A stretch of 64,000 nucleotides of DNA from Hyparrhenia diplandra (GCA_015847255.1 JADLZK010008555.1:62001-126000); one strand, 5' to 3'; shown: positions 1-12,123, counted from the first letter of the stretch. A program made the numbers and translations. Notes: generated by a model from the letters alone, not told the origin.

Positions 1-190
1 GACTAGTGACCCAAATTTTCCAGCTTTTCTCTAGTCCATTAGCCTCTTGTGCAACAGATTAGTCCCTTGAACCAAACAACTTTAAGTACTAATATTTAGT
101 CCTTATTTAGTCCCTATATAGTCTCTAGCCCCTAGTGAAAAGTCATTGTTTGATTTTGGTAATTGAGTGAGACAATAATAGGTGAACTAA
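1..190. repeat. Degenerate grass repeat rich in TTAGTCC motifs
   Basis: The stretch holds repeated variants of 'tagtcc/ttagtccct' (about 33-150), a phrase common at the ends of grass DNA-transposon derivatives. No terminal repeat pair or target duplication is visible because the window starts inside it. No coding potential is recognised. Confidence 0.3.
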
Positions 191-239
191 TATGTGTGAT
201 TGAGATTGCTCAAAAAAAAAATGTGTGGTTGAGATAATA

Positions 240-830
240 CACGGAGATTAGTTCACATTTGTTGAATGCAATGAATGAGCTTATTGCATAGGAGACATGA
301 CATGGAGTCATGTGACTAAGGTGGAGAAGATTAAGATGAGCTAGGCTTGACTTGATAGACCCAGTTGCAAGTGTGAAGGGCAAGTCGAGGTTTTGAAGAG
401 ATGGACCGCGAGGCGGTGAAGCTTGGGCAAGACTTGGTGCCGACGATCCGACACGACGGGTGAAGAGCAAGTGAGGTCAAGATCGATGTACTAATAGGGT
501 CATGTGGTGATATGAAATGGATCATATCATTCTTGATTGTGTTGATGCATGCGTTGTATCGACACTTGGAGATGATGGAGTGGAATGGAAATGCGCAAGA
601 CAAAGATATAACCTATGACATTTTATTCATCGGTCATAAGTGTGTAGAGAAGTTTATGACCGGGTTTAGAATAGATGACATCAAGAGGGAAAAACTTATT
701 TGTATATCGGTTATCTAGTGTCACTCGAGCGATCGAACATTGTGATGTTGCTAGGATCGAGTGGCATGGTGAGAGCAAGTGAAAATCCTTTAAAAATGAT
801 TATGAAAATACTAATACAAATGCACACGGT
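240..830. repeat. Old dispersed repeat, same family as 39930-40638
   Basis: This segment has no recognisable protein but is related to 39930-40638. Both share phrases such as 'gtgaagagcaag' and, near the right end, 'tctagtgtcatt/cac-gag-..-gaacattgtg' followed by 'aatccttt/aaacctttgaaaa'. The two are strongly diverged, which suggests two old members of one dispersed element, possibly LTR-derived. Class and borders are not resolved. The short open frames inside it look like chance. Confidence 0.4.
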
Positions 831-2383
831 GATATTGGCACATTTACGTGTTGAGAAATAGACGTGCATCGGACGCTGCACTGGGCGCTGTGTTAATTTG
901 GTGCGTCCGGGTGTGGCGTGGTCTGTGGCGTGGTAAAAGGGGTTTAAAAAAAAAAGGGTTTTAATATAATAAAATCCAGTCCCTTTCTCAATAAAATAAA
1001 ATAAAATTACACCTCCACGGGCAAAATCCTTTCATTTGTGGGTGTGTAGGTGGCTGGGGGTTGTCTATTGACGGAAGACTATTGACCTTTTCATAATAAT
1101 AAGTTTTTAGAATTAGCCCATTGAGTATATTAGTATGTCTAGTGCAATATCCGGTCAGGCATGAATGCTGCTCATATGCCACATTAGCTTTGTCTACCAC
1201 ATTTCAAGCTACTCGACTGAGTCTATTAGTTTCAACCTTGGCATTTTTTTTTTTTTAAAAGTTGGCATTAAGTACACAAATAGGACTCACTCCCTTTAGT
1301 TTTTTTATATGCCACATTAGCTTTGTCCTATATCTTACCTGGATTCACGTGGAATCTCATTTGACACCTCTAATTTAATTACTAACAATAGATTTGGATG
1401 TCCACCAGCTTCTACAGGAGAAGCTCACCAAACCATTTAATGTGCATATATAAAAGAACACCACCATTTCAGATAAGAAAAAGAGAAAAAGAACAACAAG
1501 AAGTGTATCCCAAGTCAACAACGAAGCAACAGATATATGTGTCTTATTTGTCATCACTCATCAGTGGCGGAGCTGATGGACTACTCGTTTTTTTTTTAAA
1601 AAAAAAATATAGTGCATTTATAGAAGCATTGAGCCATGTTTATCGTGTTTAATAATATATTCTAGTTGACGTCAATTTTTTCAGTTTTTTATGTTAAAAT
1701 CAGCAAGTTGAGCCTCGAATGTAGCCGTTAAATTTTTATACTATGGGTACTGATGAACAACTCTGGTTCGTCTCTGATGACGCTTCAGTCCAATGAACTC
1801 GATCTGAATATATCTACATCAAGAAAGATGCAAAGAGCACCGGAAAGATTGGAGACGAAGCAGTCAGATCACCATCAACGTCATGACACCATACATGCTT
1901 AGTCACCTCGTACTATATTTATTGTACATACAAATGTTTGCTGGGGAGTACCGATCGAGTGTGGGGATACATGCATCCCCGCACTCTTATCGCCTTATTA
2001 TTGGTTATAAATGAGAGACTGTTTGCATTTTGTATATGGAGAATCACTTGTTGACCTGCTAGATCAAAGTCTTAGCCCAGTTTTATTAGCTAGAATGCTA
2101 AACACCACCCCGGTTCAGACTGGGGATACCAGTTTTCCAACAAGCACAAAAGCGAAAGATCGACCACTCCGCAAACACAGTGGGTGCGATCCTCAAACCA
2201 CCACCAGCACCAACTAACAGAAGCATATATCCCATACAGACTTCAACAAACCATCAGAAAGACAACTCAACTACCAGGAACAAAGTCTAAGAACAACGAC
2301 ACAGATCTAAAACTAACATAAACAAAGGAAGAGCTAACGCTTCAAACATCCACTGAACCCTTGGACTTGGGCTTGATATAAGC
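831..2383. other. Intergenic stretch without recognised gene
   Basis: AT-rich DNA. Short open frames at 988-1200, 1375-1652 and 2011-2217 resemble no family I know. A run of about 14 T followed by aaaag at 1246-1261 sits between two 8-bp copies of ttggcatt (1238-1245 and 1262-1269), which may be another tiny retroposon. Nothing else is supported here. Confidence 0.4.
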
Positions 2384-2397
2384 GGTCTCCAGGACTT

Positions 2398-2553
2398 TTT
2401 TGAAAGCTAACGGGGAGAGAGCTTCCCCACCTTGATTTCATTCCCGCATCAAACGAACCGATCAGTCAGAGTTATTACATGAGAGAAAATAAGCACGCCA
2501 AGCATCAAGCTTGTTTACATGAGCGGGCTTTAGCCGCTTGCGCCAGGTTACAA
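2398..2553 (-). mobile_element. 5'-truncated L1-like LINE 3' tail with 14-bp TSD
   Basis: The 14-bp direct repeat GGTCTCCAGGACTT occurs at 2384-2397 and 2554-2567. Between the copies lie 156 bp that begin with poly(T) on the + strand, so the element runs on the - strand. Read on that strand it ends in a short hairpin (GGGGA-loop-TCCCC, around 2410-2430) followed by a gap of a few bases and poly(A), the usual layout of a plant L1 3' end. No coding sequence remains. Confidence 0.7.
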
Positions 2554-2727
2554 GGTCTCCAGGACTTGAGCAGCATCACAGTCTAATAACAGAAATTTAG
2601 ACTGCTTAAGAGACAATATCTTTAATTTATCTAAAAAGCGAGTCAAGACGTTGAACTAGATTTCGTATCAAAGTAATCACGCCTATAAGTTGCTTGGTTC
2701 AAAACTGGCAGATATACCATTTGGCAA

Positions 2728-2769
2728 CATTGCCGGTTGTCCCCTGCCGGTTCAAAAAACCGGCAATGA
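2728..2769. repeat. Short inverted repeat with CCGGCAATG arms
   Basis: The arms cattgccggtt and aaccggcaatg flank a short loop. Similar 'ccggtagtgat/ccggcaatgat' motifs occur in CACTA subterminal regions elsewhere in the window (34497-34625), so this may be a relic of a CACTA end. Confidence 0.4.
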
Positions 2770-2779
2770 TGGCATGTTT

Positions 2780-3230
2780 AGAACCAATAACGAAATAAAT
2801 GGTTTTTTAGCAGTGCTCACCAGGCTTCTATGGTCATCCACCACGGCTAATTCACATATTCACACGCTAAAGCTGGCAGCGACGAAAGAGTAAAACTAAA
2901 ACCTAACCCATGACATGGCATCAGACGCAGTGACAAGGATAGTTGAAACACAATATTTTTTGGGTGAGGGATAAGAATTAATTAACAACTGCAATGAAAA
3001 ATAACATATTTTGTAGCGCATTGAGGGGTTATAAGGAATTTTTCTTCTCCAAGCTAGGAGCAAAGTATAATAAAAGGAATGTAGGTGGTTTGAAACTATG
3101 AATGATGAAGGGAGGAGAGAGGAAAGGAGAGAGAAAAGAAGACTGTAAGTTTACAACTAGCTTATACACAAGAATCGAGAGACTTTATGAGAGAGACAAG
3201 TGCCACATGTGAACTAAGAGCAACTCCAAG
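2780..3230. other. RLK copy 1 far upstream region
   Basis: No gene is seen. A piece around 3010-3065 (ttgtagcgcatt ... tctccaagctaggagcaaag) resembles the sequence just upstream of RLK copy 2 (32650-32697, gtagcacatt ... ctttccaagctaaggtaaag), so the upstream regions share ancestry. In copy 2 the sequence corresponding to 3066-3720 is missing. Confidence 0.45.
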
Positions 3231-3235
3231 AAATG

Positions 3236-3660
3236 TGTTATTCTTGTTAGCTAGGCTATATATGGTTTTTTTAGAGAACAAAAATGAAGTCCAACAGACA
3301 TGTTATATGATTGTGTAAAATAGCATGTCTGTTATGGATCTCTTGTTTTTGAGAAGATTTTTATTTTACAAAATGGTTAAACAATGACATTTGGTATGCT
3401 TAGCCATACTATAATAGATGTGCTATCCTTGTTGGCGGGACTATTTATGGATTTTTTGAGAAAAAATTTAACTCCAACTAATGTGCTATATGACTTTGTA
3501 AAATAGCAAACGTGCTATCCCTAAAATTTTGAGGGCCTTACATTGGTAGTCATAGCCATTTGCTTCCTATAACTTTATAAAATAGCAATGATGTTGTGGC
3601 TCTCTTCTTTTAAGAAGTTTTCTATTTTACAAAATAGATCAACAATAAAATTTGCCTATT
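3236..3660. repeat. Imperfect tandem repeat upstream of RLK copy 1
   Basis: Two full units and one partial unit of about 140-180 bp share 'gtgctat/ttatccttgttagc', 'actccaac', 'tatatgatt/cttgtaaaatagca' and 'ttttacaaaat' at matching offsets (about 3236-3410, 3418-3560, 3560-3660). The units are diverged from one another. They lie directly upstream of the TATA box of copy 1. Confidence 0.45.
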
Positions 3661-3695
3661 AAGTTTAGCTAAGCTGTTAGTGTTTCTCTAACTAC

Positions 3696-3706
3696 TATAT
3701 AAATAG
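3696..3706 (+). promoter_or_regulatory. TATA box of RLK copy 1
   Basis: The sequence TATATAAATAG lies about 160 bp upstream of the chosen ATG at 3862, a typical plant core-promoter position. The short leader starting around 3722-3750 is conserved at 32700-32727 in front of RLK copy 2, which supports it as transcribed leader. Confidence 0.55.
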
Positions 3707-3861
3707 CCTGATAGGTGAGAAACTCCCTTGTGAAAAGGTCTCGTGTGGTCACAGCTCCTGTACTAGTGTAGAGGAGTATGCGGATATATTGCGGTAGACA
3801 CACAGTTGCTAGCTAGCTAGCTAGCTTGTTGTGGTGGTCGCTCTGTTCCAACATCGGATCC

Positions 3862-4605
3862 ATGGCGGTGTTCTTGGTTCTATTGGCTGCGTTGGTGGTG
3901 CTCGTGTGTGTTCTTCAAGTCGTCGGTGATGAGATAGGTATGAATCTATCTATATATATACCATGGAGAGTCAGATCCTATATATATACTATCTTTAGTG
4001 TTGTTACCCTCGCGAGTTAGAGAAGTGACTCAGTACATGACTGTATATGCAGAATTAAGCATCGACTGCGGCCTTGACGACAAGGTCGGTAGCTACACGG
4101 ACACCGATCTCCTCTATGTCGCCGACGGCACGTACATCGACGACGCCGCCGGCGAGAACCACGTGGTCGCCGCCGCCGCCGACCAGGCCAAGAACGGGCG
4201 GGTGGATGCCATCCAGTCGCTCAGGAGCTTTCCCTCCGGCAAGTGGAACTGCTACGCGCTTCCCACCCAAGCCCGGGGCGCCACGTACCTGGTGCGGATG
4301 CAGTTCCTGTACGGCAACTACGACAACAAGAGCAGCTCGTCGGTGGAGTTCGAGATCCACCTCGGGTCCGTACCGTGGGACACCGTCACCGTGGGGCTTA
4401 ACGACACCGTCACCAAGGAGGCGGTGTTCGTGGCGTGGGCGGGGTGGGCGCCGGTGTGCCTGGTGAACACCGGCCGCGGCACGCCGTTCGTGTCGGTGGT
4501 GGAGCTCAGGAAGCTCGGCGACGGGCTCTACCCGCCCGTCTCCGGTAACCAGTCCATGTCAATGTACGACCGCCGAAAGATGGGGATAGACGCTCCGGTG
4601 ACCAG
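3862..4605 (+). CDS. Copy 1 exons 1-2: signal peptide and first malectin half
   Basis: Exon 1 (3862-3937) encodes a hydrophobic leader beginning MAVFLVLLAALVVLVCVL and ends at a GT donor at 3938. Exon 2 (4053-4605) restores the frame and opens with ELSIDCG, the usual start of the malectin-like domain in this family. It continues through RSFPSG.RNCY-type (here KWNCYALP), YLVRMQFLYGNYD and VFVAWAGWAPVCLVNTGRGTPF. I chose the ATG at 3862 over the upstream 3826 because it starts the hydrophobic leader directly. No break is seen in these two exons. Confidence 0.8.
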
Positions 4606-4642
4606 GTATATGGAAATTGTTCCTCCGGTGCATATGGGTCTA

Positions 4643-4693
4643 TTTTTTTTTTTTTTGAGGCAAAACCAAAGCTTTATTCATATAGCATGGTTT
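4643..4693 (-). mobile_element. 51-bp poly(T)-ended retroposon with 13-bp TSD
   Basis: GCATATGGGTCTA is present at 4630-4642 and 4694-4706. The 51 bp between begin with about 14 T and contain, on the - strand, AATAAA followed by a poly(A) end. RLK copy 2 has the uninterrupted sequence at the same intron position (about 33000-33055). This is a tiny 5'-truncated LINE-type insertion. Confidence 0.7.
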
Positions 4694-4793
4694 GCATATG
4701 GGTCTAATTAAATTGGCCGAGAGTAACACTAAGCCAAAATAGCACAAAGAAGACACCTTAATTAGTGACTCAAAATTATTGAAAAGCGTTGCT

Positions 4794-6460
4794 AATACTC
4801 CCTTTGTTTTATAATTACACATGTCGTACTAGTTTTGTGCTAAGTCAAACGAGTGTATCTTTGACCATCAGTTTTTTTAAAAAACTATAAAAGTTTGTGA
4901 TATAAGATTTACGTGTTTAAATTCACTATATGAAAAACTTTTTGTCAGTATAGAACTAAGATACCCTGACAAGGTGGACTTGAGTAGTATGGTTAACGAG
5001 GCCCAAACACGTGTCAGGTATATAGAACTAGGATACCTGACAAGGTGGACTTGAGTACGTATGGTTCGACTCCAGACCAGAATATAAGACTCGGCCCACT
5101 TAGGCCCATGAAAGCCTCGGGTACGACCGTGGCTACGACTAAGAAGGACCCTCAGATGCCTTTCCGTTCCACCGAAGGTGTCATCTCCCTACGCCAACGG
5201 TCAAATCGGCTAAGTCTGGGAATTGGCCATGTCATCCCCTCGTAAGGGAAAACTGGGTCAGCCATGCGCTGTGTAGGGCAACCTTAGCGACCATCTAGGC
5301 CCCACAAGTCCGGATGGCCCAACCCCCACTCTGCGTAGCAAGAACGCAAGGCTTAGGACACCGTGCAGGGAGAACGCTAGCTGCAGGGTTCCACGTTCTA
5401 ACAACGCAGAGCTTAGGACCGGCATTGTCCCACCGCAGAGCACTACCATGATAGTCAGCTCGTCCTTTCTCTAGTTCTTCTGGAGCAAGGAACGAGAGAG
5501 ACAGTCGTAGTGACCGCCCACTCTGGTCCACTCTACGGTGAACACGGAGAGCTGGACCCTACTCTATGATGTAATACCCGACCATCCTTTGGCCATACCG
5601 CCGTAGCACCGACCACCCCGGCAACAGGGCGAAGTACAGCGGCGACAGTGCTCCACGACGGGCTGCCTAACCCATCCCCCCTTGATTTCTGCCCCACGAT
5701 GGGCTGAATGAGCGATGATGACAGTGTTGCCCATCCCGATTCCAGGAGCGACAAGACCTACCGTCATGCTCCACAACACTCGAAGCACGAGGCCTTGTTG
5801 CCTAACCCACGAATCCAGGAGATCAATGATCACGGGTGAGAGGCACAGGCCAAGTTGCTCCAATCTTCTATGGCAAGGAACCAACAACCAACAATTGACC
5901 TGGTACGGTGACAACTGTCCTTTATCAGGGTTGTCGGGAGCGACCGCGGCAATCCTACGCGACCTTCTTCTCCTCTTTATATTTTTTGTTTACCTCTTTC
6001 TTTACTTAGTAGCCTAGCTGAAAGCCTGTGAGCTGGACCCTCCCTTCTTCATAAAAAGGGGAGGTCCGGCCCTAGACTTAGGCAGATCATTTTCAACCGG
6101 ATCAAATCCATTTTAGGCTTGCCTATCCAAGTGAGCATCATAGCTCACCCGATATATATTGACACTAGACTCAATCATTCTCAGAGACTTGAGACTACTA
6201 CCTCTCTCGGATACTTGTAACCGCCCCTAATGCAGGTACCAATCTAAACCTTGTGTCTTCTTGTACACCATCATAGCTAAGAAGCGATCACGACGCCACA
6301 CGATCACTAGCCCGGTGTCTTAGAGACCCTTGTTTCCACTTTCATAAGCTATAATCATATGTTGTTGAACTATATGGATTTTTTTCTTGACAAAGATAGT
6401 AATGTTTGACTTAGAACAAAGCTAATATGACATGTAAAAAAATGGAGAGAGAATAGAAGA
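4794..6460. mobile_element. Stowaway-like MITE split by an LTR sequence
   Basis: The left arm (4794-4945) begins ctccctttgttttataa and holds 'ctaagtcaaacgagtgtatctttgac'-type sequence. The inverted counterpart (about 6385-6450) reads 'caaagatagtaatgtttgacttag ... tgacatgta'. The arms match as imperfect inverted repeats. The LTR-like block 4946-6370 sits between them, so it probably inserted into a pre-existing MITE. Confidence 0.45.
4946..6370 (+). mobile_element. Probable solo LTR or LTR fragment (gypsy-like)
   Basis: The block contains a TATA-like 'cataaaaaggggaggtcc' (about 6050) followed by sequence of a type I recognise from grass gypsy LTRs (cttgtaaccgcccctaatgc near 6216). A 50-bp unit is repeated directly at 4946-4993 and 5015-5063 (tatagaact/aggataccctgacaagg). 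I could not find a target duplication, so borders are approximate. Confidence 0.4.
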
Positions 6461-6470
6461 TTAGAGACGC

Positions 6471-7075
6471 GGATAAATGAAACACACCACTAATTAGGTG
6501 TTGTGCATGACATATAAACAAAACACGTCACTAATGATAAGTTATTAGAATGTATTTTTCAACTAAAACGAGTCTCTAAATACATGAGCAATTATCAAAG
6601 GCACGTTTGGATAAAACATGTCACTCGTATAAAACATGGGACTTAGAAAATTTATCAAAACTAGTGAACTCAGTCCGATCTCCCCTATCTCTCCTACGCA
6701 CTCAGGTCCGCCCCTTCTTCATTACTATCACGACCTCCCTCTCGTCTCATCCTCCTTAGCGGACACCGTTCCTCCTACACGCCACCACCATCTCTTTCTT
6801 CTTCCTCTTTCTCCCTCGACCCATACTTGACAACGCCACCTCCCTACTCCAGATTTAGCTAGAGCCGCCTTCCTCATCCAGCTCTCCTCTATGGCCACAC
6901 TTAGAGAGGGGTTAAGGCGAGCAGAGGAGTAGGTAGAGGGGCTGGAGCTTGAAAGGAAGACACATCATGTATTGACATTAGGGATGCAATATAAGTGACA
7001 CATTTTTCCCGTGTCACTAATCTACTTTTTGTCACATAGCGTAAGCTAGTTTTGGACTGATACATTTTCTAGGCA
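6471..7075. repeat. Degenerate DNA-transposon-like sequence
   Basis: Variants of 'cactaattaggtg', 'cgtcactaatga' and 'gtgtcactaatc' occur at both ends of the stretch (6480-6545 and 6990-7030). This suggests the ends of an eroded element within intron 2 of copy 1. No target duplication or coding sequence was found. Confidence 0.25.
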
Positions 7076-7081
7076 CCCTCA

Positions 7082-7370
7082 TATGCATGCACGCACAAAC
7101 ACTCGTATTAACGCACGCATGCAAACACACTGCCCATACAAAGCACTCGGAGAGACCGAGTCAGATAGATTTCGAGATCGGTGAAGTCACGTACCGTAGG
7201 CACATCATTGTCAATGGACATGTCGCTAATATAAAAAAAATACTGAAACAATAGTTCAACCAGAACTTTAGACTAAATCTAGAAAAAATATAAGCACTTA
7301 CCTAAGATTCAAAAGCCAGGTCGAGAACTTGAATCAAGTATGGCACAAGAGAAACCTAGTTAACTGACCT
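7082..7370 (-). repeat. SINE-like degenerate repeat
   Basis: The segment has the layout of a dispersed grass repeat: a block rich in 'acgcacgca', then 'gagagaccgagtcagatagat', 'gtcaatggacatgtcgct', and near its right end a sequence reminiscent of an inverted tRNA B-box region (ggtcgagaacttgaatc, about 7320). It is judged from memory of such repeats and is diverged. Confidence 0.3.
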
Positions 7371-7469
7371 TATTATTAGTTCGTGATACAATTTTTGTTT
7401 CACAAGATTTTGTATTTTTTTATAGCAGCCTAAAAATCAGCATAACATTCTGAAATTGAATCCATGTAG

Positions 7470-8366
7470 GCGTCCGAGTGATACCCACGACCGGTTCTGG
7501 TATGGGAAGAGCGGTCCACAGTGGAGAAACATGTCGACGCAGCTTGACATCCAGGCAGACCCCAGCTTCGCCGTGCCCTCGTCCATTCTCCAGACAGCCG
7601 TAGAACCGGCCGGCAACGACAGCATGTCGCTCACCGTCGTCATTGCAGGAAAAGATTACAGGAACACGTACCCACAGTTCATGGCATTTCTGCACTTCGC
7701 TGACTTTGACAACAACAACACCCAAGCCCGGGAATTCCATATATACGTGAACGACATACTTCTGACGGTCTCGAAGCCGTATAGCCCAGGATATCTTTCA
7801 GGTTCCTGTGTGTACAGTCCTTACTGGTATAGTGCCCCCGACGGCAGGCACAACATTACTCTTGTCGGCACTGCAGCCTCCGCCGGGCGTCCACCGATGC
7901 TCAATGCGCTTGAGATATACACTTTGATCGACATGGATGATGTTCCAGCTCCACCAACAATGCCTGATGATTGTGAGTTCTCGATCGGTTCCCTCTCCTC
8001 CTGATATAATAATACCCCCTCGGATCTGTTCTAAATTGTAAGTCAATTCAATTTTCTAGTTACCTACCACTACCCATCTACATATGCAGCAATACAAGTC
8101 CTTTTTTGAACCACAAAATATTCTTCGACCACTACTGGTTGTGTCAAAAAATTAACGCCCCCTAGTTTACTTACAATCATGTGTCATGACCTGATCATCA
8201 CATTCAATATTATTTGTGCCATGCTAGTTGATGCTATTATGGGTATTAAACTCAAGTATGTAGTCAAGAGAAAATGGACGGGAGATCCATGTTTGCCAGA
8301 TACATTATGGAACGGCCTGACATGTACAAGATTACCTGACCTTAACCTTTCTAGGATAACAGCACT
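7470..8366 (+). CDS. Copy 1 exons 3-4: second malectin half and WxGDPC linker
   Basis: Exon 3 (7470-7972) encodes the second malectin half, with HDRFWYG at its start, then FMAFLHFADF and MLNALEIYTLID. Exon 4 (8228-8366) carries KWTGDPCLP, the conserved W-x-GDPC linker that precedes the LRRs. Both are open in the frame that joins exon 2 through the phase-2 intron. Intron 2 (4606-7469) is enlarged by transposons. Confidence 0.8.
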
Positions 8367-8513
8367 GTGAGTATTTATAAACATTATATGCTAAAAAAGT
8401 ATTTGTAAGCATTGTTTGGAATATATTGCATCATGATTCTTCTGCGATTCTTATGTTTATGATTTTTATTACTTGTGTTGATTGACTTGAAAAATTATAT
8501 ATATTTGCTACAG

Positions 8514-10600
8514 GGATCTCTCCAACAGCAACTTGAGTGGTGAAATATCTCAGAATTTTACATTGCTCACGGCACTCAGAACTTTGTGAGTGCTGGAAAC
8601 AGTGCTTCACTGGCTATACTAAACTATTTTATTTCAATTGATACGGTTTCTTGTTGGCTTATAGTAATTTAAGAAACTTTAACAACACTTGTCATTAAAG
8701 TCACTCAAAGATAGAGAACCAAACAGTATATTTGGGATTGCAACTGGCCAGACGCTTATTGTGTGTATAAGTTCGTCTCTTCAGCCTACACCTTTTGTGA
8801 ATATATTGTATTGGTCTTAAGTTTTTCCCCGATGAATCTACTGTCTACCTTTTATTTAATCCTCAATTGTACTTAATAAGTCACTCCCTAAGCTTTAAGC
8901 TTCCAGGTTCATGGTACCACGGGGGGGGGGACTCGACTGTACGGATCACTACAGAGAGGTCCTCTTAACTTTGCCTAGAGAACTCACAGAAACAGAAGGT
9001 ACAAGGTAACGGTTTTACAAAAGAAATTAAGCAGTAGGGTGCTTTGCCCGTCTTGATTCTTGAGAAAAAAAACTTCACTTAGAAGGATGTACCACCCAAC
9101 CTTTTAGAATTGTACTAATATGTTCTGTGAGCCTTTTATATGTCAGAGCCTGAATGGGCAGCCTCTCAATTAGAGAGGGTCTATGGCCTCTATCAAGTAA
9201 AATAATTCACCCAGTTTTAAGTTAGGGCAAAAAGCCAAAACATATTGTCGGCATGCCTCTAATTATTTTTGTTTGAATTTCTATAACATGCACAACCGGA
9301 AACACAGATTTCCCTATTGGAACAGGCTAACGACAGAAAAAATACCAAACCAACATAATAATGTACCATTTTTGGCGGTAGATCATCGTCAGGAAAAACC
9401 AACAATTTTGCTATCGGGTTTTTGGCGGTAGGTCGTCGATAGGAAAAATAATTCCCTGTTGGTGCATCTCATTTTCCTATCAGCTTTGGACGACAGAGTT
9501 AAAATTTTAGACCCGACGACTAACCATTTTCCTATATATCTCCGGCACATCGACAAAAAGATGGGCGCACCGACAAGGAAATTTGTGCACCAACAGAAAA
9601 TTTCTATATTTCTGTCCCTCTATTCCTGGCCGTGTTTGTACTCACATAAAATTGCTTGCCTAATTTCCCTTTTGGTTATTGGCATTTCTCTGTCGGTTTC
9701 ACACGGACAAGGGAAATTATGAGTTTCAGTAGTGATGTTATATTCACAATATATACCTTCTTTGTTTCACCTAATTTAATATTGACAATAATATGAAAGA
9801 ATTCACATATTCAGTGGTTTAATTTCCAATCTACACAAATTTATATGCAAACCTTAGTATTTGACCATGAACACATCAATGAATTTTCAAATATTCCAAT
9901 CATGCTTCCTTTAGGTGCACGAATTAAGTTAAATCTACTTATCAATTGAATAGATGAGACCCTTAGGAAAGCTTCTTTCTGACACCTCATGTCTGTATGC
10001 CTACATGTATAATTTCCTCAACTTAATTGGTACTCAGTCTTTGAAATATATTCCTCTTTGATGATAATCATACTCTCTGCTATAAATTGAATCACATATT
10101 AGAATATTTGAAAATTCATTGATGAAGGATCACCACATATACTCACCATTTTGCCACGACTTTTTGCTCTATGGATTCGTTTTATACCCCTACATTACTT
10201 GACACAATTAATATTGGGTGATATGTCAAAATCATACTCTACTCTTGATATACCTATACCATATTTTGTTATTCAGTTATAGTTTGGGATATGCACAGGT
10301 ATACCCCTATTTTGTTTGAAGAATAAGGTTATACGATTTTTGACATTCCTATTAAGTTGTACACACATGACACATTTCAGGGATTTATCTTATAACGACT
10401 TAAACGGCCCCATACCTGATTTCCTAACAAGTTTGCAATCACTTCAAGTTCTGTAAGTAAATGTATTTGGCTGCAAATTTATTCTAGTCTCGGGACAGTA
10501 CCATTTGACTCACTTTCTACAGAAATTTGTCTGGCAATCATCTGAGTGGGCCGCTTCCAGAATCTTTTTGTAAAAATATCACAGGACCACTTGTTTTCAG
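8514..10600 (+). CDS. Copy 1 exons 5-7: three LRR units
   Basis: Three short exons (8514-8585, 10381-10452, 10523-10600) each encode one LRR of the plant type (LDLSNSNLSGEIS, LDLSYNDLNGPIPDFL, LNLSGNHLSGPLP). They share the family's intron phase, splitting the Leu codon of each repeat. The intron between the first two is 1.8 kb and holds a CACTA right end. Confidence 0.8.
9260..9734. mobile_element. CACTA right end in RLK copy 1 intron 5
   Basis: The right border is CAGTAGTG (9727-9734), the inverse of a CACTACTG terminus. Inside it, repeated subterminal motifs such as 'ggcggtaggtcgtcg', 'cgacaggaaa/cctatcgg' and 'aaattttcctat' appear in both orientations. No matching left end was found, so this is an end fragment or a deletion derivative. 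Confidence 0.45.
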
Positions 10601-10736
10601 GTTTTGGCTTCCTTCTTGGTGTGCTTCAAAATTTGTTGTAGCTGTTTTATGTGATTCTCAAGCAGTTTTTTTGTGCAAAATACTTACCGAAGATGGTTTA
10701 AAACTGATCCAATTGTCCTTTTTTTTTCATTTTTAG

Positions 10737-11500
10737 CTATGATGGTCAGGTTCTTGCTGCTCTGTGTGCTCAAAGAACAAATCCATTAAAAAAAGGACAA
10801 TTGTCAAAGCTGTCTCAATAGGGATATCTGCGCTGGTAGCAGTGGCTATACTTGTTGTTGGATACTTCATCTGGAGAAAGAAAATACATCCCAATGGTGT
10901 GTGTACTTATTCAGTTTGTCACCTGCATTAAGTATACAGATAATTGAAGTTTTCTTAATCTGGATATTCTGTTATATATGTCTGACACTAGTGCCACCAG
11001 AATCTACATATGACGATCTTGCGAGAGATCCGGTACCTGAGAACAACACTCCTAGAAGTGCAAAAAGGCCACGTGGGCAACCTACAAAATAGTGAGAATC
11101 GACAGTTCACGTACAAAGAGCTAGAGAAGATAACTAATAATTTCGAAGGGTTCATAGGACATGGAGGTTTTGGCCGTGTGTACTTTGGCCGATTGGAAAG
11201 GGGTACTGAGGTTGCTGTCAAGATGCGATCTGAGTCATCACTACATGGGCTGGATGAGTTTCTTGCTGAGGTGTTGTATTCAGTGTCATAAAAAAAGTAC
11301 ATGGAAAATTTAGGAGTCCACTTTTTATATATATTTTTCATAACTTCCTATTGTTTGGTACCTTGTCAAATAGGTTCAAAGCTTGACAAAGGTGCATCAC
11401 AGGAATCTAGTTTCTTTGGTTGGTTACTGCTGGGAAGGAGATCACTTGGCACTGGTTTATGAGTACCTGTCTCAAGGCAGTCTTTTTGATCATCTGAGAG
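10737..11500 (+). CDS. Copy 1 exons 8-10: membrane helix and kinase N-lobe
   Basis: Exon 8 (10737-10896) encodes the transmembrane segment, but only if one base is restored in the A-run at 10788-10794; as read, a TAG stop follows in the exon. Exon 9 (10992-11270) carries juxtamembrane sequence, FTYKELEKITNNFEG, the glycine loop GHGGFGRVY and VAVKM. Its first part is in another frame because of an extra base near 11060. Exon 10 (11374-11500) carries VHHRNLVSLVGYC and LVYEYLSQGSL. Confidence 0.7.
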
Positions 11501-12123
11501 GTTTGTACTTGTAGTTACTGACAATTAACTACTAATTAGTAATAATCATCTGAAAGCATTTTGCTCCTGAGATTATCTGCTAGATATGTCCAAGTTTTTT
11601 GGGGTTAATTATCTACTCTCCCATCTCCAAATAATTACACATCTCGTTTTCTAAGGAGCCATTTTTTTATGTTTGGCTAGATAATACCAAAATTTGTATA
11701 TGCTAATATCTTTATTATGAAAGTATATATTAGTATGTTTTTGTATATCATTGATCTTATTATGTTTTTGTATATATGTTTAGCATAATTTTAAAAGTTT
11801 GACTCCTCAAATAAATAATATGTACAGTTATTTCAAAAAGAAGTAAACCTACCATCTGAAGTCGTTAATGCTATGAAACCATGGACACAGTTATTCCTAT
11901 GGGAGGTAGACACCCTTTATTTTGTTCTATCTGAACATCCAAAACAGTAGGATGAGGGATGAGTAGAAATGGATAACGTTTTATTTCGTTTATTTTGTTA
12001 ATGACGTGTGTATTCATTTTATCAGGCGACCTATTTGTGTAAGTGTCCAATTTACTTATGTAAAAAATAGAAATAGAAAGAATATTTCCATTAACAATGT
12101 TATTGTCTGCTGATCAAATACAG

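Noticed and set aside
3998..4711. Single-exon start at 3998 for the malectin ORF
   Set aside because: Its first codons are intron sequence; exon 1 at 3862 with GT/AG joining gives the signal peptide and the conserved ELSIDCG start.
8940..8955. CACTACAGAG as left end of the 9734 CACTA fragment
   Set aside because: Its next bases do not match the inverse of the right end, and flanking triplets (gat and atg) are not a target duplication.
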